A stretch of 64,000 nucleotides of DNA from CBDFLS01 sp965249185 (lineage in GTDB: Bacteria; Chloroflexota; Dehalococcoidia; Lucifugimonadales; Australimonadaceae): positions 310,001 through 374,000 of the forward strand of contig CBDFLS010000001.1 of NCBI GenBank assembly GCA_965249185.1, written 5' to 3'. Positions 41,737 to 48,750 of the stretch are shown piece after piece; the stretch's first letter is position 1; each line of letters opens with the position of its first letter. The notes below the pieces were generated by a model. The model was not told the origin of the DNA. It made no database searches and was given only the letters and a program-made list of their open reading frames with translations. Both the position numbers and the translations under genes were made by a program.

Positions 41737-44244
41737 CTACGCCGTGGCCGCTGCCGGCCTCTTCTTGCCGGCGGCCCTCCTCCTCTTGCCCCCGGCCGGC
41801 TTCTTCTTGCCGGTGGCCGGCCCCTTCTTGCTGAACGTCAGGCGGTCGACGCCGGCGTCCACCGTCACCACATCGCCCTCGCCGAACTCGCCGGCCAGCA
41901 CCCGCTTGGCTAGGTCGTTCTCCACGTAACGCTGGACGGCGCGGCGCAGGGGCCGGGCCCCGAAGACCGGGTCGAACCCCTCCTTCACCAGCCATTCCTC
42001 GGCGGCTGCCGTCAACTCCACATCAATGGAGAGCTCCATGAGCCGCTGACGGACATCCCCGACCATGAGCCCCACGATCTGGGCCAGCTCCTCCTGGGTG
42101 AGCTGCCGGAAGATGACGTACTCGTCGATACGGTTCAGGAACTCGGGCCGGAACGTCCGCTTCAAGGCCTCCTCCACCGAGTCCCGCAGGCGCTGCTCGT
42201 CGGTGGCTTTCTGGGAGGCCGCGTGGAAGCCGATGCCCTCGCGGCCGAACTCAGCCGTACCCAGGTTGCTGGTCATAATCACCACCGTGTTGCGGAAGTC
42301 CACGGTGCGGCCGTGGCCGTCGGTGAGGCGGCCATCCTCCAGGACCTGGAGCATCACGTTGAACACATCGGGGTGGGCCTTCTCGATCTCGTCGAAGAGC
42401 ACCACGCGATAGGGGCGGCGCCGGACCAGCTCGGTGAGCTGCCCCGCTTCGTCGAAGCCCACGTAGCCGGGCGGCGCGCCGATGAGCCGGGAGACCGTGT
42501 GCTTCTCCTGGTACTCGGACATATCGATGCGCACCATGTTCTCCTCGTCGTCGAACAGGAACTCGGCCAGAGTGCGCGCCAGCTCCGTCTTCCCCACGCC
42601 CGTGGGCCCCAGGAACATGAAACTGCCGATGGGCCGCCTCGGGTCTCCGAGGCCCGCCCTGGAGCGCCGGATGGCGTCCGAGACGGCGTGAATGGCGGCC
42701 TCCTGACCGATGACCCGCTGGTGGAGGCGCTCCTCCATGTGCAGGAGTTTGTCTCCCTCGCCCTCCATGAGCCGGGTGGCGGGGATGCCGGTCCATTTGC
42801 TGATGAGCTCCGCGATATCCCCCCCCCGCACCACCATATCGGCGCGGTCCGCACCGAGAAAGACAGCGCGCTCGTGCTGGAACCGCTCCTGGGCCTGCAA
42901 GCGCTCGGCCTTGGTCCGCGCGGCCCGCTCGTAGTCGCCCCGCTGGATGGCGGCCTCCTCTTCGTCCTGCAACCGCTGCGCCTGCCGGTCCAGCTCCTTG
43001 GTGGCGGGAGGAAGGCTCTGGACATCCAACCGCAGCTTGGCGGCAGCCTCATCTATCAGGTCCACGGCCTTGTCCGGCATCAAGCGGCCGGCGATGTAGC
43101 GGTGGCTCAACCGGGCCGCGGCCACCAGCGACGCATCGTCGTAGGTCACCTTGTGGTGTGCCTCGTACCGGGGCCGCAGGCCCCTGAGAATCTCTATCGT
43201 CTCGTCCACCGTGGGCTCGTCCAGCCAGATGGGTTGGAAGCGTCGCTCCAGCGCCGTATCCCTTTCGATGTGTTTCCGGTACTCGTCGGGCGTGGTGGCG
43301 CCCACCACCTGCAGCTCTCCGCGAGATAGGGCCGGCTTCATGATGTTGGCGGCGTCGATGCCCCCCTCGGCGGCGCCCGCGCCCACGACCGTGTGCAGCT
43401 CGTCGATGAAGAGGACCACTTCGCGCCCGGCCTCCTTCACCTCGTCGATGACAGCCTTCAGGCGCTCCTCGAACTCGCCCCGGAACTTACTGCCCGCCAC
43501 CAGGCCGGCCATGTCCAGCGCCAGCACCCGGCGGTCGCGGAGCTGCTCGGGCACATCTCCGCTGACGATGCACTGGGCAAGCCCCTCGGCGATGGCGGTC
43601 TTGCCGACGCCGGCGCCGCCGATGACGACGGGGTTGTTCTTGGTGCGGCGCGACAGGGTCTGCATCACCCGGCGGATCTCCTCCTGGCGGCCGATGACCG
43701 GGTCCAGCTTTCCCTCGCTGGCCAGCAGCGTCAGGTCCACGGTGTACCGTTCGAGCGTGCGGTAACGGCTCTCGGCCCGGGGGTCCGTGACCCGGTGGGC
43801 ACCGCGGACCTGCTGAAGGGCCTGGTAGACCTGCTCCTTGCCCACTCCGTGCCGCTGGAGAATGCGCGCCGCCTCGCCTTGCTCGTCCAGCGTGATGGCG
43901 ATGAGCAAGTGCTCGGAGCCGATATAGTCGTCGTGGAGGCGGTCGGCCTCCTCCTTGGCGCTTTCGATGAGGCCGGTGGCCCGGGGCGTGGCGTAGATCT
44001 GGCTGCCCTCGTGGGCGGCCTTTGGCGAGGCCTCCAAGACCAGATGCACCTCCTCCTTGACGCGCTCCACGTCCACGCCCAGGTGCGTGAGGACCTGGAC
44101 CGGGACCCCCTTCGCGGCCTCCAGCAACGCCAGCAGCACATGCTCCGCGTCCCACTGCGTGTGGCGGTAGCGGCGCACGATCGCTTGAGACTCGGCCAGC
44201 GCCTCCTGGCCCTCCTCGGTGAAATCCTCGGGTTTGATGGCCAT
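41737..44244 (-). CDS. clpC: ClpC-type AAA+ unfoldase
   Basis: 835 residues. N-terminal Clp repeat domain (~1-150), AAA1 with Walker A GGAGVGKTA and VLFIDELHTVVGAG, a short linker holding a UVR-like motif (DEEEAAIQRGDYERAARTKAERL), AAA2 with GPTGVGKTELARTL and VVLFDEIEKAHPD, and sensor 2 GARPLRRAVQRYVE. The short middle domain and the IGF loop (GREGIGF), which docks ClpP, favour ClpC over ClpB. Unusual is a Lys/Ala/Pro-rich tail (~805-835, KKGPATGKKKPAGGK). It lies 2 bases after hspR, so heat-shock control is likely. Confidence 0.94.
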   Translation of the reverse strand: MAIKPEDFTEEGQEALAESQAIVRRYRHTQWDAEHVLLALLEAAKGVPVQVLTHLGVDVERVKEEVHLVLEASPKAAHEGSQIYATPRATGLIESAKEEADRLHDDYIGSEHLLIAITLDEQGEAARILQRHGVGKEQVYQALQQVRGAHRVTDPRAESRYRTLERYTVDLTLLASEGKLDPVIGRQEEIRRVMQTLSRRTKNNPVVIGGAGVGKTAIAEGLAQCIVSGDVPEQLRDRRVLALDMAGLVAGSKFRGEFEERLKAVIDEVKEAGREVVLFIDELHTVVGAGAAEGGIDAANIMKPALSRGELQVVGATTPDEYRKHIERDTALERRFQPIWLDEPTVDETIEILRGLRPRYEAHHKVTYDDASLVAAARLSHRYIAGRLMPDKAVDLIDEAAAKLRLDVQSLPPATKELDRQAQRLQDEEEAAIQRGDYERAARTKAERLQAQERFQHERAVFLGADRADMVVRGGDIAELISKWTGIPATRLMEGEGDKLLHMEERLHQRVIGQEAAIHAVSDAIRRSRAGLGDPRRPIGSFMFLGPTGVGKTELARTLAEFLFDDEENMVRIDMSEYQEKHTVSRLIGAPPGYVGFDEAGQLTELVRRRPYRVVLFDEIEKAHPDVFNVMLQVLEDGRLTDGHGRTVDFRNTVVIMTSNLGTAEFGREGIGFHAASQKATDEQRLRDSVEEALKRTFRPEFLNRIDEYVIFRQLTQEELAQIVGLMVGDVRQRLMELSIDVELTAAAEEWLVKEGFDPVFGARPLRRAVQRYVENDLAKRVLAGEFGEGDVVTVDAGVDRLTFSKKGPATGKKKPAGGKRRRAAGKKRPAAATA

Positions 44245-44246
44245 CT

Positions 44247-44606
44247 TCAGCCCTCCTTGCTCTGGCGGTCTCTCCGACGGCTGCGGACCAGCTCAACGGC
44301 CAGCCGCTGGATCTCGTGCTCCATGGCCTCCATGCGGGCCAGCATACGCATGGTGACCTCGACGCCCGCCAGGTTGATGCCCAGGTCCTCGATGAGCGAC
44401 TTGATGCGACGCAGCCGCTGGATGTTGTGGGGCGAGTAGAGGCGAATGTTGCCCCGGGAACGGGCCGGCTCCACCAGGCCCATCCGCTCGTAGTAACGGA
44501 GCGTCTGGGCGTGGGCCCCCACCATGCGGGCGGCCACGCTGATGACGTAGCAGGGCTGGTCGCCATCGACCGCTGGGGATGCCTTCAGGTCCGGCTCACG
44601 CACCAT
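44247..44606 (-). CDS. hspR: HspR-like MerR-family heat-shock repressor
   Basis: 119 residues from the ATG at 44606. MerR HTH with YVISVAARMVGAHAQTLRYYERMGLVEPARS, then NIRLYSPHNIQRLRRIKSLIEDLGINLAGVEVTMRM, which is the HspR pattern. HspR with DnaK represses chaperone operons through HAIR inverted repeats. It lies between dnaJ and clpC in one operon, so it probably represses its own operon. A HAIR-like site is present upstream of dnaJ. The C-terminus is short and basic. Confidence 0.9.
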   Translation of the reverse strand: MVREPDLKASPAVDGDQPCYVISVAARMVGAHAQTLRYYERMGLVEPARSRGNIRLYSPHNIQRLRRIKSLIEDLGINLAGVEVTMRMLARMEAMEHEIQRLAVELVRSRRRDRQSKEG

Positions 44607-44628
44607 CGTCTCGTCTCCTCCGACTGCT

Positions 44629-45576
44629 TCAACGGGAGCGCAGCCCACGCAGCCGTTGGAAGAGCGTCTGCTCCTCCTCGCTGAGGCCCGTGGGCAGCAC
44701 CACCTTCACCGTCGCGAGCAAGTCCCCATATCGCGTCGAGGTCTTCTTGTTGGGCATCCCCTGGCCCTTGAGCTTGAAGGTCCGCCCATTCTGGGTCTCC
44801 GGCGGCAGCTTCAGGACCAGCGATGAACCCTTGATGGTCGGCACCCTTGCCTCGCCTCCCAGCACCGCATCGGCCAGGGGCACCGGCACCGTGACCCGCA
44901 GGTCGTCGCCACGCCGCTCGAACTGTTCGTGCGGCGCAACGCTCACCACCAGATAGAAGGCCCCCCGGCGCTCACGGGCGGGACCGTTGTTCGCCACGTG
45001 GACCTTGGAGTTGCTGGCGACACCCGGCGGCACCTTGACCTCCAAACGACGTCCGGGAGCGCCGGTCACGGGGTCCGGCGGCAATTGAACGATCCGGGTG
45101 GCGCCTCTGTAGGCCTCCTCCAGGGTGATGGTGGCCGGGACCTGCAGCGGCTCCGGACGCAGCGCCTCCTCCTCGATGGTGGGAGAGCTCCGCCCGAAAC
45201 CGAACAGGTCGCCAAAGAAGCTGCCAAAGCCTCCCGTGTTGCCCAGGTCCACCCCAGGGGCTGGACCGCCGCCGCCGCGCCGGGAGCGGAAGCCGCCAGG
45301 CCTGACGGGCCGGCCGAAGGGACCACCGGCGCCCGCCTGCTGGACACGGTCGGCGTGGCGCCGCCGGTCGCCATAGGCGTTGTACTGCTTGCGCGAATCG
45401 GGGTTGGAGAGGACCTGATAGGCCTCGTTGATCTCCTTGAAGCGGGCCTCGGCCCCCTTGTCGCCCCGGTTGACGTCGGGGTGATGTTTTCGCGCGAGCC
45501 CGCGGTACGCCTGCCGGACCTCTTTGTCCGTAGCGCCCCGGGAAAGTCCCAGCACCTGGTAATAGTCCCTTGGCAT
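44629..45576 (-). CDS. DnaJ/CbpA-type co-chaperone without zinc finger
   Basis: 315 residues. J domain (1-70: DYYQVLGLSRGATDKEVRQAYR, the HPD motif in HHPDVNRGDKG, and AYQVLSNPDSRKQYN), a Gly/Phe/Arg-rich linker (~75-130), and C-terminal substrate-binding beta domains (~148-315: ATITLEEAYRGATRIV, LKLPPETQNGRTFKLKGQGMP). The CxxCxGxG zinc repeats of type I DnaJ are absent, so it is a type II (CbpA) J protein. First gene of the dnaJ-hspR-clpC operon. Its initiation region is triplicated. Confidence 0.95.
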   Translation of the reverse strand: MPRDYYQVLGLSRGATDKEVRQAYRGLARKHHPDVNRGDKGAEARFKEINEAYQVLSNPDSRKQYNAYGDRRRHADRVQQAGAGGPFGRPVRPGGFRSRRGGGGPAPGVDLGNTGGFGSFFGDLFGFGRSSPTIEEEALRPEPLQVPATITLEEAYRGATRIVQLPPDPVTGAPGRRLEVKVPPGVASNSKVHVANNGPARERRGAFYLVVSVAPHEQFERRGDDLRVTVPVPLADAVLGGEARVPTIKGSSLVLKLPPETQNGRTFKLKGQGMPNKKTSTRYGDLLATVKVVLPTGLSEEEQTLFQRLRGLRSR

Positions 45577-45620
45577 AAAATCCCACCTGGGGCCATAAAA
45601 TCCCCACTGGGGCCATAAGG
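45573..45620 (-). repeat. Tandem 20-bp repeat triplicating the dnaJ start region
   Basis: On the minus strand the unit is GGTGGGATTTTATGGCCCCA-like. Its ATG recurs at 45616, 45596 and 45576, each 20 bases apart and the last two preceded by a G-rich ribosome-binding-like stretch. As 20 is not a multiple of 3, only the last ATG is in the dnaJ frame. The two upstream ATGs open long overlapping out-of-frame readings. Confidence 0.8.
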
Positions 45621-45681
45621 TCTCACCCAGTTGGATGCGGCGTCCCTCCGCGCGTTGCCGGCCCGAAGAAGCGTCAACACC

Positions 45682-45710
45682 ATTTTACAGCCGCTTGGTG
45701 GTACTGTCAA
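45682..45710 (-). promoter_or_regulatory. sigma70 consensus promoter of dnaJ-hspR-clpC
   Basis: Perfect TTGACA (complement of 45705-45710) and TAAAAT (complement of 45682-45687) with a 17-base spacer. The start site would be near 45675, about 100 bases before the dnaJ ATG. Confidence 0.85.
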
Positions 45711-45738
45711 TAAACATTATTCGATAAACAGCACTAAC

Positions 45739-45759
45739 ATTGATAGTTAGACTATCAAG
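45739..45759. promoter_or_regulatory. HAIR-like inverted repeat (putative HspR operator)
   Basis: On the minus strand CTTGATAGTCTAACTATCAAT. It has an 8-bp perfect inverted repeat with a 3-base centre. The outer CTTGA...TCAA are 11 bases apart, the same spacing as in the HAIR consensus CTTGAGT-N7-ACTCAAG, and the total of 21 bases is identical. It lies 29 bases upstream of the dnaJ -35 box. Confidence 0.65.
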
Positions 45760-45937
45760 TATATGCGGGCAGAGGTCTCTGAATGCCTCCCGAATCAGGC
45801 CGTTGTCTCCTCCGGACGGCGGTGAAATGGGCTGGGCAACGACGAGCAAGTAGCTTGACCCCTCCTAGCTGTCCTGCTAACATGCAGCTTCGTGGCGGAG
45901 CAGGACCCGCCTTTGCCGGCGGCGGAGCTCCCTCGGG

Positions 45938-47182
45938 ATGGAGGTGGCGGCTGTGGCCTTTGTCAGCTCGATGCGGTGCCGGGAGTGTGGCCGAGAGTAC
46001 CCGGTTGAACCGCTGAATGTCTGCGACTTCTGCTTCGGGCCGCTGGAGGTGGTCTACGATTACGACGCCATCGCCAGGGTCATCAGCCGCGAGCGGATCC
46101 AGAGCGGCCCGCTCAATATGTGGCGGTACCACGACCTGCTTCCGGCCGACTACCAGGAGGCGGTGGACCTCAACGCCGGCTTCACTCCCCTGCTGAGGGC
46201 CAGTAACCTGGCCAGGGCCGTGGGACTGAACGAGCTCTACATCAAGAACGACAGTGTGAATCCCTCCTTCTCCTTCAAGGACCGGGTGGTGACGGTGGCG
46301 GCGGCCAAGGCCCTGGAGTTCGAGTTCGATACCCTGGCGTGCGCCTCCACGGGCAACCTGGCGTGCGCGGTTGCGGCCATTGCGGCCCGCGCCGGAATGA
46401 AGTCCTACGTCTTCATCCCCTCGGACCTAGAGGCGGGCAAGGTGGTGGGGGCGGCGGTCTATAACCCGACCCTGGTGGCCGTGGACGGCAGCTACGATGA
46501 CGTGAACCGCCTCTGCAGCGAGCTGGCGGACAGCCATCCGTGGGCGTTCGTGAACATCAACGTGCGCCCTTTCTACGCCGAAGGGAGCAAGTCCCTGGGC
46601 TATGAGGTGGCGGAGCAGCTTGGCTGGAAGGCCCCGGCCCACACCGTGGTCCCCTCGGCCTCGGGCGCCATGTTCACCAAGATCTGGCGGGGGCTCAACG
46701 AGTTCGCCGACCTTGGGCTCATCGGCCCCGTTTCGACGCGGATGCACCTGGTCCAGGCTGCCGGCTGCGCGCCCATCGCCGAGGCCTACCGGGACAAGCG
46801 TTTCGTCATCAAGCCGGTGAAGCCGAACAGCATCGCCAAGTCGCTCGCCATCGGCAACCCCGCCGACGGCTACTACGCGCTGAAGGCCATCCAGGCGTCC
46901 CGAGGGTCGGCCACCATCGTGGAGGAGGACCAAGTGGTGGAAGGGATCAAGCTGCTGGCGGAGACGGAGGGGATATTCACGGAGGCCGCCGGCGGGGTGG
47001 TGATCTCCGGCCTCAAGCAGCTTGCCGAGTCCGGCCGCATCAAACCCGATGAGCCCACGGTGGTCTACATCACCGGCAACGGGCTGAAGACCCAAGAGGT
47101 GGTGGCCGATCTGGTCAACCCCCTCCGCATCCCGCCCAGTGTGGCGGCCTTTGAGGAGGCCCTCGCCGCCAGGGTAGCCTAG
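45938..47182 (+). CDS. thrC: Threonine synthase (or threonine-synthase-like PLP enzyme)
   Basis: 414 residues. An N-terminal zinc-ribbon (CRECGREYPV ... CDFCFGPL) precedes a fold-type II PLP domain with FTPLLRASNLA, the PLP Lys at ~114 (SFSFKDRVV), the CASTGNLACAVAAIAARAG substrate loop and the Ser of VPSASGAMFTKI. It converts O-phosphohomoserine to threonine. The ATG at 45938 has no good site; a GTG at 45953 has GGAGGTGG 8 bases upstream and may be the real start. It is followed by NIL and MoaD-like genes, so a link to sulfur amino acid synthesis is possible. Confidence 0.9.
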   Translation: MEVAAVAFVSSMRCRECGREYPVEPLNVCDFCFGPLEVVYDYDAIARVISRERIQSGPLNMWRYHDLLPADYQEAVDLNAGFTPLLRASNLARAVGLNELYIKNDSVNPSFSFKDRVVTVAAAKALEFEFDTLACASTGNLACAVAAIAARAGMKSYVFIPSDLEAGKVVGAAVYNPTLVAVDGSYDDVNRLCSELADSHPWAFVNINVRPFYAEGSKSLGYEVAEQLGWKAPAHTVVPSASGAMFTKIWRGLNEFADLGLIGPVSTRMHLVQAAGCAPIAEAYRDKRFVIKPVKPNSIAKSLAIGNPADGYYALKAIQASRGSATIVEEDQVVEGIKLLAETEGIFTEAAGGVVISGLKQLAESGRIKPDEPTVVYITGNGLKTQEVVADLVNPLRIPPSVAAFEEALAARVA

Positions 47183-47190
47183 CCCAGTGG

Positions 47191-47442
47191 ATGGTGCGCC
47201 GAGCCATGAAACGAGTACGTTTTACCTTCAAGGACCAGCTCATCAAGCAACCCATCATCTATGAGGTGGGCGCTCAGTTCCACGTGGTCACCAATATCCG
47301 GCGCGCCGATGTCCAGGAGGGCGTGGGATGGGTGATCCTGGAGTTGGAGGGCGACGAAGAGGACATCGAGCGCGGGCTCGACTGGGTCCGCGCCCAGGGC
47401 GTGCGGGTGGACCCGGTGCTTGGCGACGTGTTGGAGGGCTGA
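47191..47442 (+). CDS. NIL-domain protein
   Basis: 83 residues (or 78 from the ATG at 47206). The NIL ferredoxin-like fold, named from a motif in MetN, is seen in RFTFKDQLIKQPIIYEVGAQFHVVTNIRRADVQEGVGWVILELEG. NIL domains bind methionine in transporters and occur with homocysteine-forming enzymes. It is 8 bases after thrC and 48 bases before a MoaD-like gene. The group suggests regulation of, or a part in, sulfur assimilation into homocysteine/methionine. Confidence 0.85.
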   Translation: MVRRAMKRVRFTFKDQLIKQPIIYEVGAQFHVVTNIRRADVQEGVGWVILELEGDEEDIERGLDWVRAQGVRVDPVLGDVLEG

Positions 47443-47490
47443 TGGCGGTCCCCATCCGGCGAATCGAGTCATCACAATAAGGAGAACCGT

Positions 47491-47766
47491 ATGAGCGTGA
47501 CGGTGCGTATCCCCAGTCCGCTGCGGCGGATCACCAGCGGCGTCGCGAAGGTGGAGGTGGAGTGCGACACTATCGCAGCATGCGTTGGCATGCTGGAGGA
47601 GCAGTTCCCCGGCATCAAGGACCGGCTGCTGGATGAGTCGGGAGAGATGCGCTACTTCGTCAACCTCTACCTCAATGGCGAGGACATCCGGTTCCTCCAG
47701 GGGTTGGAGACCTCCACCAAGACCGGCGACGAGGTGAGCATCGTCCCTGCCGTGGCCGGCGGCTGA
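47491..47766 (+). CDS. MoaD/ThiS-like sulfur-carrier protein
   Basis: 91 residues with ubiquitin-like fold pattern (VTVRIPSPLRRITSGVAKVEVECDTIAACVGMLEEQFPG) and the diagnostic C-terminal di-glycine (VPAVAGG) that is activated to a thiocarboxylate. The start is preceded by AAGGAG. No molybdopterin or thiamine genes are nearby. The thrC-NIL neighbourhood instead suggests a sulfur donor for methionine or cysteine synthesis, as shown for other MoaD-like carriers. Confidence 0.9.
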   Translation: MSVTVRIPSPLRRITSGVAKVEVECDTIAACVGMLEEQFPGIKDRLLDESGEMRYFVNLYLNGEDIRFLQGLETSTKTGDEVSIVPAVAGG

Positions 47767-47784
47767 CCTGGGCCTCTCCACCGC

Positions 47785-48744
47785 ATGGCCCCTGCTCGCT
47801 CAAGTCACGGTTTTCGCCTGCTCGCCCCCTTAGCCGTAGCCGTCTTGGCGCTGGCGGCCTGCTCGGGGCCTGAGCCGACGCCGCCAACACCCACCGCCAC
47901 CGCCACGGCGGTCCAGCAGGCAGTGGCCCTGCCCGCCGCTTCCGAGCTGGTGGTGGGGGAGAACCGCTTCCCCTTCGGCCTGCTCACCGTGGACGGCCAG
48001 CCCATCGAAGATGCCCAGGTCCACGCCCGATTCTACCTGCTGCGGAACGACGGCCAAGACGAGCTGAGGCAGGAGGCCGACGCCGTCTATCGGCGAGTGA
48101 CCGGGGTAACGCCCCATACCCACGCCGGCGGTGAGGTCCACGAGCACGAGGAGGCCCAGGGCCTCTACGTGGTAGACCGAGTGCGGTTCGACGAAGCCGG
48201 CGTGTGGCAGGCGCGGCTTGAGCTCAGCGGCCCCGACGCCTCGGTTCCACCGACCGCGAGCCTCGCTTTTCTGGTGCAGGAGCGCTCGGTCACGGTCGCC
48301 GTGGGCGAGCGGGTGCCCGCAAGCAGCAACCCCACGGCGCGCGATGTAGCGGACCTCAGCGAGATCACCACCCTCCATCCGCCGGTGCCTGGCCTCTACC
48401 AATTTACGGTGGCGGAGGCGCTGCGGCGTGGCAAGCCGCTGCTGGTAGTCTTCTCGACGCCCGCCTTCTGCACCAGCCGGATGTGCGGGCCCGTGACCGA
48501 TGCGGTGGTCCAGCTCTACGGTCGCTATGGCGACCGGGTGAGCTTCATTCACATCGAGCCGTGGGAGCTGGATACGGCCCGCAACGAGGGGAGGCTGGTG
48601 CTCACCGGCATCGCTAAGGACTGGGGGCTGCCCACGGAGCCGTGGGTGTTCGTGACCGATGCGACGGGAACCGTCGCCGCCCGCTTCGAGGGCCTGGTGG
48701 GCAACGAGGAGCTATCGACGGCGCTGGAGTCCGTGCTCCAGTAG
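47785..48744 (+). CDS. Lipoprotein with C-terminal thioredoxin-like domain
   Basis: 319 residues. Lipobox LALAAC (Cys26), a Pro/Thr linker, a beta-rich domain (~50-170) with a His-rich loop PHTHAGGEVHEHEE that may bind metal, and a thioredoxin/SCO-like domain (~200-319) with the redox pair CTSRMC in VFSTPAFCTSRMCGPV. It is exported and membrane-anchored. The His-rich loop plus CxxxC recalls copper-handling proteins, which is only a hint. It begins 18 bases after the MoaD-like gene and ends 6 bases from the convergent aroKB gene. Confidence 0.82.
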   Translation: MAPARSSHGFRLLAPLAVAVLALAACSGPEPTPPTPTATATAVQQAVALPAASELVVGENRFPFGLLTVDGQPIEDAQVHARFYLLRNDGQDELRQEADAVYRRVTGVTPHTHAGGEVHEHEEAQGLYVVDRVRFDEAGVWQARLELSGPDASVPPTASLAFLVQERSVTVAVGERVPASSNPTARDVADLSEITTLHPPVPGLYQFTVAEALRRGKPLLVVFSTPAFCTSRMCGPVTDAVVQLYGRYGDRVSFIHIEPWELDTARNEGRLVLTGIAKDWGLPTEPWVFVTDATGTVAARFEGLVGNEELSTALESVLQ

Positions 48745-48750
48745 CCGTGG

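Larger units (their letters stand above)
45577..45937. other. Divergent control region of dnaJ and thrC
   Basis: 361 bases holding, from left to right, the repeated dnaJ start region, the dnaJ promoter and the HAIR-like operator, then about 170 bases before thrC in which no convincing plus-strand promoter was seen. The part around 45710-45760 is distinctly A+T-rich. Confidence 0.7.

Noticed and set aside
46427..47095. 222-codon minus-strand frame opposite thrC
   Set aside because: Shadow of thrC without start signals.
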